Assembly (NCBI RefSeq): GCF_020171285.1 | Contig: NZ_JAIUZI010000015.1 | Coordinates: 89,600-153,599 of the forward strand | Origin: Seohaeicola saemankumensis | GTDB lineage: Bacteria; Pseudomonadota; Alphaproteobacteria; Rhodobacterales; Rhodobacteraceae | Length of the DNA: 64,000 nt | Reading direction: 5' to 3' | In this document: positions 43,907 to 51,789 of the stretch, piece by piece | Layout: every line of letters begins with the position of its first letter | Position numbering within the stretch: position 1 is the first letter of the stretch | Position numbers and translations under genes: made by a program | The notes under the pieces: model-generated | The model's input: the letters and a program-made list of their open reading frames with translations, nothing else | What the model was told of the DNA's origin: nothing | The model's database searches: none

Positions 43907-44283
43907 GGTCGCTGTTTGCCCTCGCCCTGATCGCCACGACGTCCCTGACGACCTTGCCCGCGCGCGCGGAACAGGTGGTGTTCCGCTGCTTTTTTGACTG
44001 GGTGTGCGATCCGAACACGAAATGCGATCACGCCGGGGAAGACATCCGGTTCCGCGTCGATCTGGAGACAAACTCGGTCGAGCGGATCGGAGGTAACCGG
44101 TTGAGTGAATTCAACCTTTTGCTGGGCGATCGGGCAATCACGGTTCTGGAACGCCCGGTGTCGGGCGGTACGGTGACCACAACTCTCATGCTTGATGGCG
44201 GCGACGCCGTGCATTCGGAGAACCTGATTTCAGGCCGCGAACTGGCCGCGCGCCAGTACCTGGGCGAATGCACCGCGTTTTAG
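43903..44283 (+). CDS. Four-cysteine exported protein, copy 1 (inside Liv operon)
   Basis: 126 residues. A signal peptide ends at PARA before EQVVFRC. Cysteines fall at 29, 35, 41 and 123 (C-x5-C-x5-C, then an 81-residue gap, then GEC three residues from the end). The region between looks beta-rich (IRFRVDLETNSVERIGGN, TTTLMLDGG). The same cysteine frame recurs in the genes at 45150 and 45554, so I treat the three as divergent paralogues. I recognise no known family. The start overlaps livG by four bases, and livF follows 39 bp later, so it is made with the transporter and probably acts in the periplasm beside the binding protein. Confidence 0.75.
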   Translation: MRSLFALALIATTSLTTLPARAEQVVFRCFFDWVCDPNTKCDHAGEDIRFRVDLETNSVERIGGNRLSEFNLLLGDRAITVLERPVSGGTVTTTLMLDGGDAVHSENLISGRELAARQYLGECTAF

Positions 44284-44322
44284 GAGACGACAGATGATGA
44301 ACTCAGCAGATCGGAGCGCGGT

Positions 44323-45147
44323 ATGAGCGACGATCCCTATGGCGACCGCGGGAACAAGGATGCCTCGATCACCAATCCCAAAGGTGGCAGCACTGCGCAT
44401 CCCGTGAAAAAGGGTGGAAAAGCAACGGCTTCGCCGGGTGGGCCGTTTCTGATCGGGGACACGATGACGGGCGGCTATGGCAAGGGGCCGGACATTCTGC
44501 ATGACTGTACGGTTTCGGTGGATCCCGGCGAAATTGCCGTGATCGTCGGCCCCAACGGTGCCGGGAAATCCACCGCGATGAAGGCGATATTCGGCATGCT
44601 GGACGTGCGCCAGGGCCATGTGCGGCTGGATGGAGAGGATATCACCGCGCTCAGCCCGCAGGACCGGGTCGCCAAGGGCATGGGATTTGTGCCGCAGACG
44701 TCGAACATCTTTACCTCGCTCACGGTCGAGGAAAACCTGGAGATGGGCGCCTTTATCCGGCGCGACGATTTCTCGGGAACCATGGCGCAAGTCTATGATT
44801 TATTTCCGATTCTCAAGGAAAAGCGCAACCAGGCGGCGGGCGAGTTGTCGGGCGGGCAACGCCAGCAGGTGGCGGTGGGCCGGGCGCTGATGACGCAGCC
44901 CAAGGTGCTGATGCTGGACGAACCGACCGCCGGTGTGTCGCCGATTGTCATGGACGAACTCTTTGACCGGATCATCGAGGTGGCGCGCACCGGGATCCCG
45001 ATCTTGATGGTCGAACAGAACGCACGGCAGGCGCTGGAGATCGCCGACAAGGGCTACGTTCTGGTGCAGGGGCGCAACGCCTATACCGGGACCGGCAAGG
45101 AACTGCTGGCCGACCCCGAAGTGCGCAAGTCGTTCCTGGGGGGCTGA
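44323..45147 (+). CDS. livF: Liv-type ABC transporter ATPase (LivF family) with N-terminal extension
   Basis: 274 residues. Walker A is GPNGAGKST near 80-88, the signature is LSGGQRQQV and Walker B is VLMLDEPTAGVSP. Ordinary LivF proteins are about 235 residues. The extra 40 at the N-terminus are low-complexity and rich in Gly, Asp and Lys (GDRGNKDASITNPKGG), without secondary-structure character. GGAG precedes the ATG at 44323. It sits between the first and second four-cysteine genes. Confidence 0.9.
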   Translation: MSDDPYGDRGNKDASITNPKGGSTAHPVKKGGKATASPGGPFLIGDTMTGGYGKGPDILHDCTVSVDPGEIAVIVGPNGAGKSTAMKAIFGMLDVRQGHVRLDGEDITALSPQDRVAKGMGFVPQTSNIFTSLTVEENLEMGAFIRRDDFSGTMAQVYDLFPILKEKRNQAAGELSGGQRQQVAVGRALMTQPKVLMLDEPTAGVSPIVMDELFDRIIEVARTGIPILMVEQNARQALEIADKGYVLVQGRNAYTGTGKELLADPEVRKSFLGG

Positions 45148-45149
45148 GT

Positions 45150-45551
45150 TTGTTCGGTTTTGTACAGGTCCGCAGAGCTACTTTGACCGTTTTGTACATC
45201 GGCTCGCTGGGCCTTTTGCCGGGTCCGGCGGTGGCGGGCGAACCCTATTGCGACGTCACCGAAACCTGCCAGGGCACGAGCGACAATTGCGCCCCGTCAA
45301 CCGGGCGGTTGCAGATCGACGTGCAGCCTGACGGCAAGGCGCTGGTCCGGTTCGACGACCGCGCGCCGCTGCAGAGCGCGGTGCTGGACATGAACGGACA
45401 GATCATCCTGATCTTTCACAACGGCTCGCAGGAGCACCAGCTGCGGATTTCGGACTCTGGCCGGTTCAACTATCTGATCTCGACCCCGGACCCGGAGGCC
45501 GCGAAGGGGATGGATCAGGTGCTGTATCGCGGCCAGTGCGTGGAGGGGTGA
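45150..45551 (+). CDS. Four-cysteine exported protein, copy 2 (inside Liv operon)
   Basis: 133 residues from a TTG start at 45150, which lies seven bases after a run of G residues and 2 bp after the livF stop. A signal peptide ends at PAVA before GEPYC. Cysteines are at 34, 40, 47 and 130, nearly the spacing of copies 1 and 3. The C-terminus is RGQCVEG, comparable to GECTAF in copy 1. The mature region has alternating strands (RLQIDVQPDGKALVRFDD, IILIFHN). Family unknown; two disulfides are likely. Confidence 0.72.
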   Translation: MFGFVQVRRATLTVLYIGSLGLLPGPAVAGEPYCDVTETCQGTSDNCAPSTGRLQIDVQPDGKALVRFDDRAPLQSAVLDMNGQIILIFHNGSQEHQLRISDSGRFNYLISTPDPEAAKGMDQVLYRGQCVEG

Positions 45552-45553
45552 GG

Positions 45554-46027
45554 ATGCGATCTGGACCTCTGGGAGCCACACGATCACGGCATTCGGTCGG
45601 CAAAGCCTGTCCGTCCGCCAAAGGGCTCGCGCGGAGCGCTGTGTACCTGTTTGCAGCTGTTGTGGCATATGCGGCCTCAACCTCGGCATCGGCGGCACGC
45701 AGCTATACCTGCAACTTCGACAAGCAATGCGTAAACGACGTGGTGCCATGCGAAGAGTTAAGTTTTCCCCCGATTTTCCTGATCGAGCAACAAGGCAAAT
45801 GGGCGGCACGCTCCGTATCTGACTTCCAGGCGAGCTTTACGGTTGTCAAAGGCAATGCTCTGAAAACACTGCGCCTTGTGTCAACGGACATCGATGAAAT
45901 GGCGTCAAGTGCAGCGCTGCTGACAATTGAGCCGGAAGGAGACGCGCTTATGACCACGCATGGTTCTTTCTTCGGGCATTTGAAACAGGTCACCCTGCAA
46001 GGAACCTGCATTATGGAGAACGGGTGA
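45554..46027 (+). CDS. Four-cysteine exported protein, copy 3 (inside Liv operon)
   Basis: 157 residues. The N-terminus is long and basic before a hydrophobic signal segment (AVYLFAAVVAYAASTSASA), cleaved near residue 48. Cysteines at 53, 59, 66 and 152 keep the same frame as copies 1 and 2, with QGTC near the end. Otherwise the sequence is divergent (FPPIFLIEQQGKWAARSVSDF). The ATG at 45554 follows GGAGGGG, 2 bp after copy 2. Its stop overlaps the permease start by one base (TGATG), so expression is tied to LivH. Confidence 0.72.
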   Translation: MRSGPLGATRSRHSVGKACPSAKGLARSAVYLFAAVVAYAASTSASAARSYTCNFDKQCVNDVVPCEELSFPPIFLIEQQGKWAARSVSDFQASFTVVKGNALKTLRLVSTDIDEMASSAALLTIEPEGDALMTTHGSFFGHLKQVTLQGTCIMENG

Positions 46028-47037
46028 TGGACCTTCTCAACGCCATTGTGGCGCTTTCAAACTTTGTCCTCGTCCCCGCCATTGCCTATGGCAGCCAGCT
46101 GGCGCTGGGGGCGCTGGGGGTGACGCTGATCTACGGGATCCTGCGGTTTTCCAACTTTGCCCATGGCGACACCATGGCGTTTGGCGCGATGGTGACGATC
46201 CTGTTCACCTGGTGGTTCCAGTCGATGGGGGTCACGTTCGGGCCGTTGCCGACCGCGCTGCTGGCGCTGCCGTTTGGCATTTTGGGCTGCATGGCGCTGG
46301 TGCTGGTGACCGACCGGCTGGTCTATCGGTTCTACCGCGAGCAGAAGGCCAAGCCGGTGATCCTGGTGATCGTGTCGATGGGGGTGATGTTCATCATGAA
46401 CGGGCTGGTGCGGTTCATCATCGGCCCCAATGACCAGCGGTTCGCCGATGGCGAACGGTTCATCATTTCCGCACGCGATTTCAAGGCGATGACCGGGCTG
46501 CGCGAGGGGCTGGCGATCAAGACCACCCAAGGCATCACGGTGGTGACGGCGGTGATCGTGGTGGCGCTCTTGTTCTGGTTCCTGAACCGGACCCGCACGG
46601 GCAAGTCGATGCGGGCCTATTCCGACAACGAGGATCTGGCGCTGTTGTCGGGCATCAACCCCGAGCGGGTGGTGATGTACACCTGGCTGATCGTGGCGGC
46701 GCTGGCGACGGTGGCGGGGGTGCTCTATGGGCTGGATAAGTCATTCAAACCCTTTGTCTATTTCCAGCTCTTGCTGCCGATATTCGCCTCGGCCATCGTC
46801 GGCGGATTGGGCAGCCCGGTGGGGGCCATCGCGGGCGGGTTCGTCATCGCCTTTTCCGAGGTGACGATCACCTATGCCTGGAAAAAGGTGCTGGGATACC
46901 TCGCGCCCGAGGGTCTCGCGCCCGACGGATTGGTGCAGTTGCTGAGCACCGATTACAAATTCGCGGTCAGCTTTGTCATCCTGCTGATTGTTCTGCTGTT
47001 CAAGCCCACGGGCCTTTTCAAGGGGAAATCGGTATGA
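46027..47037 (+). CDS. livH: Liv-type ABC transporter permease (LivH family, second system)
   Basis: 336 residues with about eight membrane segments. LGALGVTLIYGILRFSNFAHGDTMAFGAM near 24-52 is the LivH signature, and GGLGSPVGAIAGG near 258-270 is the conserved cytoplasmic loop. I chose the ATG at 46027 (GGAG eight bases upstream); a GTG one codon earlier is also open. It overlaps copy 3 of the four-cysteine proteins and, at its end, livM (ATGA). The lower third-position diversity here (very GC-rich codons) contrasts with the small exported genes. Confidence 0.92.
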   Translation: MDLLNAIVALSNFVLVPAIAYGSQLALGALGVTLIYGILRFSNFAHGDTMAFGAMVTILFTWWFQSMGVTFGPLPTALLALPFGILGCMALVLVTDRLVYRFYREQKAKPVILVIVSMGVMFIMNGLVRFIIGPNDQRFADGERFIISARDFKAMTGLREGLAIKTTQGITVVTAVIVVALLFWFLNRTRTGKSMRAYSDNEDLALLSGINPERVVMYTWLIVAALATVAGVLYGLDKSFKPFVYFQLLLPIFASAIVGGLGSPVGAIAGGFVIAFSEVTITYAWKKVLGYLAPEGLAPDGLVQLLSTDYKFAVSFVILLIVLLFKPTGLFKGKSV

Positions 47038-48338
47038 GCGCGCCTGTGAAAAACACGCTTTTGTTCGTGCTTGTCGCGGCGATGATCGCGATTTCGGGGT
47101 TCATGCAAAGCTGGAACACGGCGTTGCTGGTGATCAACATGGGGCTGATTTCGGCGATCATGGCCATCGGTGTGAACCTGCAGTGGGGCTTTGCCGGTCT
47201 CTTTAACGTCGGTGTCATGGGGTTTGTCGCGCTGGGTGGGCTGGCGGTTGTGCTGGTGTCGATGCCGCCGGTGACCGAGGCCTGGGCCGAGGGCGGCCTG
47301 GGGGTGATCCTGGGGCTGCTGCTGGGCGCGGCGACGGTGGTCGCGGCGGTGCTGGTGCACAAGCGGCTGCCCAAGGGGCGGACGCGCGGGCTGGCGATGC
47401 TGGCGATCCTGATTGGCGGGTTCTTTGTGTTCCGCGCGGTGTTCGATCCGGGCGTGGCGGCGGTGGAGGCGGTGAACCCCGCCGGCACCGGCTACCTGGG
47501 CGGGCTGGGGTTGCCGGTGCTGCTGGCCTGGCCGGCAGGCGGGGCGCTGGCGGCCGGCGCGGCCTGGCTCATCGGCAAGACGGCGCTGGGGCTGCGGTCG
47601 GATTACCTGGCGATTGCGACGCTGGGGATTGCCGAGATCATCATCGCGGTGATGAAGAACGAGGATTGGCTGGCACGCGGGGTGAAGAACGTGAACGGGC
47701 TGCCGCGCCCCCTGCCCTATGAGATCGACCTGCAGAACGATCCCGGCTTTGTCGAGCGGGTGACGGGGCTGGGGCTGGATCCGGTGACGGCCTCGACGCT
47801 CTATGTGAAGCTGGGCTATTCGGTGCTGTTCCTGGTGGTGCTGCTGGTGATCCTGTGGATGGCGCAGATGGCGCTCAAAAGCCCCTGGGGCCGGATGATG
47901 CGGGCGATCCGCGACAACGAGGTCGCGGCCGAGGCCATGGGCAAGGACGTCACGCGCCGGCATCTGCAGGTCTTTGTGCTGGGCTCGGCGATCTGCGGTA
48001 TCGCGGGGGCGATGATGACCACGCTGGACGGGCAGCTGACGCCGGGCACCTACCAACCGCTGCGGTTCACCTTCCTGGTCTGGGTGATGGTGATCGTGGG
48101 CGGATCGGGCAACAACTTTGGCGCGGTGCTGGGGGCGATGCTGATCTGGTTCCTCTGGGTGCAGGTGGAACCGATCGGCTTGTGGCTGATGCAGCTGATC
48201 ACCAGCGGCATGGCGGAGGGCAGCGCGTTGAAGAACCACCTGCTGGACAGCGCGGCGCATATGCGGCTGTTGACGATGGGGGTGATCCTGCTTCTGGTGC
48301 TGCGGTTCAGCCCGCGCGGGCTGATCCCCGAGAAGTGA
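47034..48338 (+). CDS. livM: Liv-type ABC transporter permease (LivM family, second system)
   Basis: 434 residues. MAIGVNLQWGFAGLFNVGVMGFVALGG near 42-68 is the LivM signature, and YLAIATLGIAEIII near 191-204 belongs to the core. Between them is an added stretch with a basic loop (VHKRLPKGRTRG) and an extra membrane segment, making it longer than most LivM proteins. It is the last gene of the operon. No classic terminator is seen immediately after it; instead a set of nested inverted repeats begins 20 bp downstream. Confidence 0.92.
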   Translation: MSAPVKNTLLFVLVAAMIAISGFMQSWNTALLVINMGLISAIMAIGVNLQWGFAGLFNVGVMGFVALGGLAVVLVSMPPVTEAWAEGGLGVILGLLLGAATVVAAVLVHKRLPKGRTRGLAMLAILIGGFFVFRAVFDPGVAAVEAVNPAGTGYLGGLGLPVLLAWPAGGALAAGAAWLIGKTALGLRSDYLAIATLGIAEIIIAVMKNEDWLARGVKNVNGLPRPLPYEIDLQNDPGFVERVTGLGLDPVTASTLYVKLGYSVLFLVVLLVILWMAQMALKSPWGRMMRAIRDNEVAAEAMGKDVTRRHLQVFVLGSAICGIAGAMMTTLDGQLTPGTYQPLRFTFLVWVMVIVGGSGNNFGAVLGAMLIWFLWVQVEPIGLWLMQLITSGMAEGSALKNHLLDSAAHMRLLTMGVILLLVLRFSPRGLIPEK

Positions 48339-48357
48339 GTTCAAGTGACGGTGGGAT

Positions 48358-48426
48358 GAGAATTTTAGACTAAAATTCTCGGGCCGTTTTCCGTGTCGGA
48401 AAACGGGATCGCGGCGGCGCCGCGAT
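48358..48426. repeat. Tandem perfect hairpins (repeat-like intergenic element)
   Basis: Three perfect inverted repeats stand in a row: GAGAATTTTAG/CTAAAATTCTC (48358-48380), CCGTTTTCCG/CGGAAAACGG (48384-48406) and ATCGCGGC/GCCGCGAT (48408-48426). They are followed by GCCTTCGGCGAGGATACTTT at 48427-48446, which resembles a sequence I have seen repeatedly between genes in Rhodobacteraceae. It looks like a dispersed REP-type element that may also end the livM transcript. Confidence 0.6.
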
Positions 48427-48556
48427 GCCTTCGGCGAGGATACTTTTGAACAGAAGAACGTGAGACCCGGCGCGGTGCGCCGCAGGCGCGCCGCCGGGCC
48501 CAACCGGCCTTGCCGGGCGGGAGCCGCTGGAGTCGGGCTGCGCCTGCGGTTGCGTG

Positions 48557-48892
48557 TCAGGCGGATCCGGGGGTGTTGTAGCTGGCCACTGCGCTGTTGG
48601 CTTTTTGCATTGCTGTCACCGCGTCGGCGGTGGTCATCAGCTTGGTGAGGGCGCCCGAGGAGAAGGCCCCGGAGGCGCCGATCACCATCGAGCCGGCCAC
48701 GGCGGTTTCATCGTCGGGCGCTTCCATGATGGCGATCACGTCGTCCTTGCCGAGCGTGAAGTAGAGGTTGTGCAGGGTCACCCCCAGCGCGGCCATCAGC
48801 GGTTTGACCGCTTCGCCCCGGTCCTGCGGGTTGCCGACCATCGCCTTGATCGAGTCGGAGGTGTAGCTGGCGGTGAACAGGTAATGTGGCAT
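48557..48892 (-). CDS. GYD domain protein
   Basis: 111 residues. MPHYLFTASYTSDSIKAMV and GVTLHNLYFTLGKDDVIAIMEAPDD (near 34-58) match the GYD domain, a small ferredoxin-like dimeric barrel of unknown function widespread in Proteobacteria. The ATG at 48892 is the conserved start; the frame continues 42 codons upstream without similarity. It stands alone between the repeat element and the HerA-like ATPase gene. Confidence 0.85.
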   Translation of the reverse strand: MPHYLFTASYTSDSIKAMVGNPQDRGEAVKPLMAALGVTLHNLYFTLGKDDVIAIMEAPDDETAVAGSMVIGASGAFSSGALTKLMTTADAVTAMQKANSAVASYNTPGSA

Positions 48893-49059
48893 GGAACGCT
48901 CCCTTGTCGTGTTGGGCAAAAGCGGCCTGTCCCCCCGGTCGCAGCGCGCGAGGGGTCCGAGCGACCCCTTGGGTCGTTCTGGTCCTGTCATCTGAAGGTC
49001 GGGCGGTTCAAGCCGCATCCCGGCACCCGGTGCCCGGGATGGGCGATCATAGCATAAAT

Positions 49060-50598
49060 TCAGCGACCTTTGAACAGCCCGCCCAGGATGCCGCGCACGA
49101 TGCGGCGGCCGGTGGTGCCCTTGAGCTCCTTGATCACCGCCTCGGTCATGGCCGAGCCGAAGGTGTCTGTCTGCTGCCGGGTGGTGGAGCGGCTGACGCG
49201 GGTGCCGGTGTAGCGGCGCGCGGTGTTGTATTCGCGGGCCATCGGTTGCGGGGCCTCTTCGGCCTCAAGTTCCGCCGTTTCGGCGGCGCGGGCGGCGTCT
49301 TCGGCGCGTTTGGCGAGGATTTCGTAGGCCGATTTGCGGTCGATGGCTGTGTCGTATTTGCCGGCCATGTCGGAGGTATTGAGCAGCGCCTTGCGGTCGG
49401 CGGCGGAGATCGGGCCGAGCTGGGACGACGGCGGCCGGATCAGGGTGCGTTCGACCACGCCGGGCACGCCTTTTTTCTGCAGCATCGAGGTCACCGCCTC
49501 GCCCACGCCGACATCGCGGATCGCGTCCTCGGTCGAAAAGCGCGGGTTGGGCCGGTAGGTTTCGGCGGCGGCGCGCAGGTTCTTGCGGTCGCGCGCGGTA
49601 AAGGCGCGCAGCGCGTGCTGGATGCGGTTGCCGAGCTGGCCGAGGATGTCTTCGGGGATGTCGCCGGGGCTTTGGGTGACGAAGTAGACGCCGACGCCCT
49701 TGGAGCGGATCAGCCGGGCCACCTGTTCGACCTTGTCGACCAGCGCCTTGGGGGCGTCATCGAACAGCAGGTGCGCCTCGTCGAAGAAGAACACCAGTTT
49801 CGGTTTCTCGGGGTCGCCGACCTCGGGCAGGTCTTCGAAGAGTTCGCTGAGCAACCACAGCAGGAAGGTGGCGTAGAGGCCCGGCGCGGCCATCAGCTTG
49901 TCGGAGGCGAGGATATTGATCATGCCGCGCCCCTGCGCGTCGCAGCGCATCAGGTCGGCGAGGTCGAGCGCCGGTTCGCCAAAGAGCTTGTTGGCGCCCT
50001 GGTTTTCGATCACCAGCAGCCGGCGCTGGATGGCGCCGATCGAGGCGGTGGAGATATTTCCGTAGCGCAGGCTGAGCGTAGCGCGGTTTTCGCCGACCCA
50101 GACCAGGAGCGCCTGCAGGTCCTTGAGGTCAAGCAGCGGCAGCCCTTCTTCGTCCGAGAGGCGGAAGGCGATGTTCAGGATGCCCTCCTGCGCCTCGGAC
50201 AGGTCCAGCAGCCGGGCCAGCAGCAGCGGGCCCATTTCGGCCACGGTGGTGCGCACCGGGTGGCCCTGGTCGCCGAAGAGGTCCCAGAAGGTGACCGGGA
50301 AGGCGTCATAGGTGAAATCGCTGAACCCGATGGTCGCGGCGCGGTCCATGAAGGGCTGGTGCAGCTTGTGATCGGGCGAGCCGGCGCGGGCCAGCCCCGA
50401 CAGGTCGCCCTTGACGTCGGACAGGAACACCGGGACGCCGGCGGCGCTGAAGCCTTCGGCGAGGATCTGCAGCGTCACCGTCTTGCCGGTGCCGGTGGCC
50501 CCGGCGATCAGCCCGTGCCGGTTGGCGTAGCCCTGCGCCAAAAACTGAGGCGTGCCATAGGCTTCGCCGCCGCCGCCGATAAAGAGTCCGTTGTCCAT
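49060..50598 (-). CDS. HerA-like ATPase, DUF853 family (YjgR-like)
   Basis: 512 residues. Walker A GATGTGKT near 33-40 follows the helicase-like HGLIA strand. Walker B is KLVFFFDEAHLLF near 256-268. VYFVTQSPGDIPEDILGQLGNRIQHALRAF is the sensor and arginine region typical of DUF853. The C-terminal 100 residues are charged and rich in Ala, Glu and Arg. Members are predicted DNA-translocating or pumping ATPases related to HerA and VirB4; the cellular role of YjgR is not established. The ATG at 50598 (MDNGLFIGGG) is the family start. Confidence 0.88.
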   Translation of the reverse strand: MDNGLFIGGGGEAYGTPQFLAQGYANRHGLIAGATGTGKTVTLQILAEGFSAAGVPVFLSDVKGDLSGLARAGSPDHKLHQPFMDRAATIGFSDFTYDAFPVTFWDLFGDQGHPVRTTVAEMGPLLLARLLDLSEAQEGILNIAFRLSDEEGLPLLDLKDLQALLVWVGENRATLSLRYGNISTASIGAIQRRLLVIENQGANKLFGEPALDLADLMRCDAQGRGMINILASDKLMAAPGLYATFLLWLLSELFEDLPEVGDPEKPKLVFFFDEAHLLFDDAPKALVDKVEQVARLIRSKGVGVYFVTQSPGDIPEDILGQLGNRIQHALRAFTARDRKNLRAAAETYRPNPRFSTEDAIRDVGVGEAVTSMLQKKGVPGVVERTLIRPPSSQLGPISAADRKALLNTSDMAGKYDTAIDRKSAYEILAKRAEDAARAAETAELEAEEAPQPMAREYNTARRYTGTRVSRSTTRQQTDTFGSAMTEAVIKELKGTTGRRIVRGILGGLFKGR

Positions 50599-50664
50599 GA
50601 CTGGTCCTTTTGCCCGTTTTGCCCTGCGTTCCGGCCTGACCATACAAAGTTAACCTTTGGCTGC

Positions 50665-50755
50665 GATAGTCCTTAATGTTCGCCGCCGGGCTCTCTGGAT
50701 GGCGGACAGACTTCCTCCCTGTCAGACTGACCGTGCCTTCGGGCACGGTTTTTTT
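50665..50755 (+). ncRNA. Candidate small RNA with CCUCC-loop hairpin and intrinsic terminator
   Basis: No rightward gene precedes the strong terminator at 50730-50755. Just before it, GACAG (50705-50709) pairs with CTGTC (50719-50723), exposing the loop ACTTCCTCC, which is complementary to a Shine-Dalgarno sequence. A CCUCC-loop hairpin followed by a terminator hairpin is the layout of the CcsR/cuckoo-type small RNAs known in Rhodobacter and other Alphaproteobacteria. The 5-prime end is a guess. Confidence 0.5.
50730..50755 (+). terminator. Strong Rho-independent terminator with UUCG loop
   Basis: ACCGTGCC at 50730-50737, a TTCG tetraloop and GGCACGGT at 50742-50749 form a perfect eight-base stem, followed by six T. 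It reads on the plus strand, while the adjacent HerA-like gene is on the minus strand, so it must belong to a separate transcript. Confidence 0.9.
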
Positions 50756-50891
50756 CCGTTCGGGCCGCCTGTCGGGCGCGGCCGGGCGGAAACCGTTGGT
50801 ATCCTAATAAATTTTTGGGAATCTAGTTGACCCGGCTCATGCCCTTTCGTAACGTTCGCGCATAACTAAGTCGGCCAGTCCGACGGGGAGA

Positions 50892-50974
50892 AACAAATAC
50901 GAAGGGAACCCCTCGGGGTTCCCTTCTTCGTTTGTGGTTTTTGCCCCGGATTGTACCCCTGATTGTGCCCCTGT
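50892..50974. repeat. Long inverted repeat with adjacent 12-bp imperfect tandem repeat
   Basis: GAAGGGAACCCC (50901-50912) pairs perfectly with GGGGTTCCCTTC (50915-50926). ACAAA/TTTGT (50893-50897 and 50931-50935) extends it across an internal loop. Immediately after, TGCCCCGGAT, TGTACCCCTGAT and TGTGCCCCTGTG (50941-50974) form an imperfect tandem repeat. No gene of either strand covers this. Short overlapping frames here are artefacts of the repeat. Confidence 0.6.
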
Positions 50975-51102
50975 GCGCCAGCGATTTTGCGGGCGGACGG
51001 CGGAAAGCGGAGCATGGGCGCGCAGCCCGCGCCGATTGCCACTGACACCGTCGCGCGACCATGCTAGAGCGGTGTCAGGCAGATCAGTACAAAGAGACAT
51101 TC

Positions 51103-51717
51103 ATGTTCAAATCCCTTCTTCCCCTGTCCGCACTGGCGTTCGGCGCCCTTGCGAGCGCGGCACTGGCACAGGACACCACAACCGGCGAGACCCCGGCCGA
51201 GGCCCCCACGGCATCGGATCAGCTGTTGGACCTGGGCCAGCCGGTTGGCGACGGCCCACAGCTGGGCGAGCGTTATGCCAAGTCCGAACACGGGGACTGG
51301 ACCCTGGCCTGTATCAAGACAGAGGCGGAGACCGATCCCTGTTCGCTGCTGCAGATCCTCAAGGACGAGACCGGAAACCCGGTGGCCGAGGTGTCGCTGT
51401 TCCGTCTTGAGGGCGGCGGCCAGGCGGTGGCGGGCGCGACGGTGATCGTGCCGCTGGAGACCCTGTTGCCCGCACAGCTGACGGTGTCGGTCGACGGGGC
51501 GCCGGGCAAGCGCTATGGCTATTCCTTTTGCAACCCGATCGGCTGCATCGCCCAGATCGGGCTGACGGCCGAGGACATCGCGGCGTTCAAGAAGGGCAAT
51601 GCGGCGACCGTGTCGCTGGTGCCCGCGCCCGCGCCCGACCAGCGGATTTCGCTGTCGATGTCGCTGAAGGGGTTCACCGCCGGTTATGATACGGTGGATG
51701 TGGTCAGCAACAACTGA
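51103..51717 (+). CDS. Invasion-associated locus B (IalB) family protein
   Basis: 204 residues with a Sec signal peptide (SALAFGALASAALA). After a Thr/Ala/Pro-rich linker the IalB domain begins at SEHGDWTLACIKTEAETDPCSLLQI near 69-93 and ends with YGYSFCNPIGCIAQIGLT near 139-156; the four Cys suggest two disulfides. The family is common in free-living alphaproteobacteria as a periplasmic protein of unknown role despite its name. The ATG at 51103 is preferred because the signal peptide begins there. It converges on the ketosynthase gene. Confidence 0.88.
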   Translation: MFKSLLPLSALAFGALASAALAQDTTTGETPAEAPTASDQLLDLGQPVGDGPQLGERYAKSEHGDWTLACIKTEAETDPCSLLQILKDETGNPVAEVSLFRLEGGGQAVAGATVIVPLETLLPAQLTVSVDGAPGKRYGYSFCNPIGCIAQIGLTAEDIAAFKKGNAATVSLVPAPAPDQRISLSMSLKGFTAGYDTVDVVSNN

Positions 51718-51789
51718 CCCCTTTGCAAGGTCGGACAGATGCGAACACCGGGCCATGACGGTCCGGTGTTTTGCGTTGCGCGGACGGGA

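Noticed and set aside
46953..48503. 516-codon open frame antisense to livM
   Set aside because: The product is a His/Arg/Gln-rich string typical of antisense frames in high-GC DNA; livM on the other strand is well supported.
50823..51100. Several overlapping short frames on the minus strand upstream of ialB
   Set aside because: They run through the palindrome and tandem repeat in all frames at once, which indicates repeat-driven artefacts rather than proteins.
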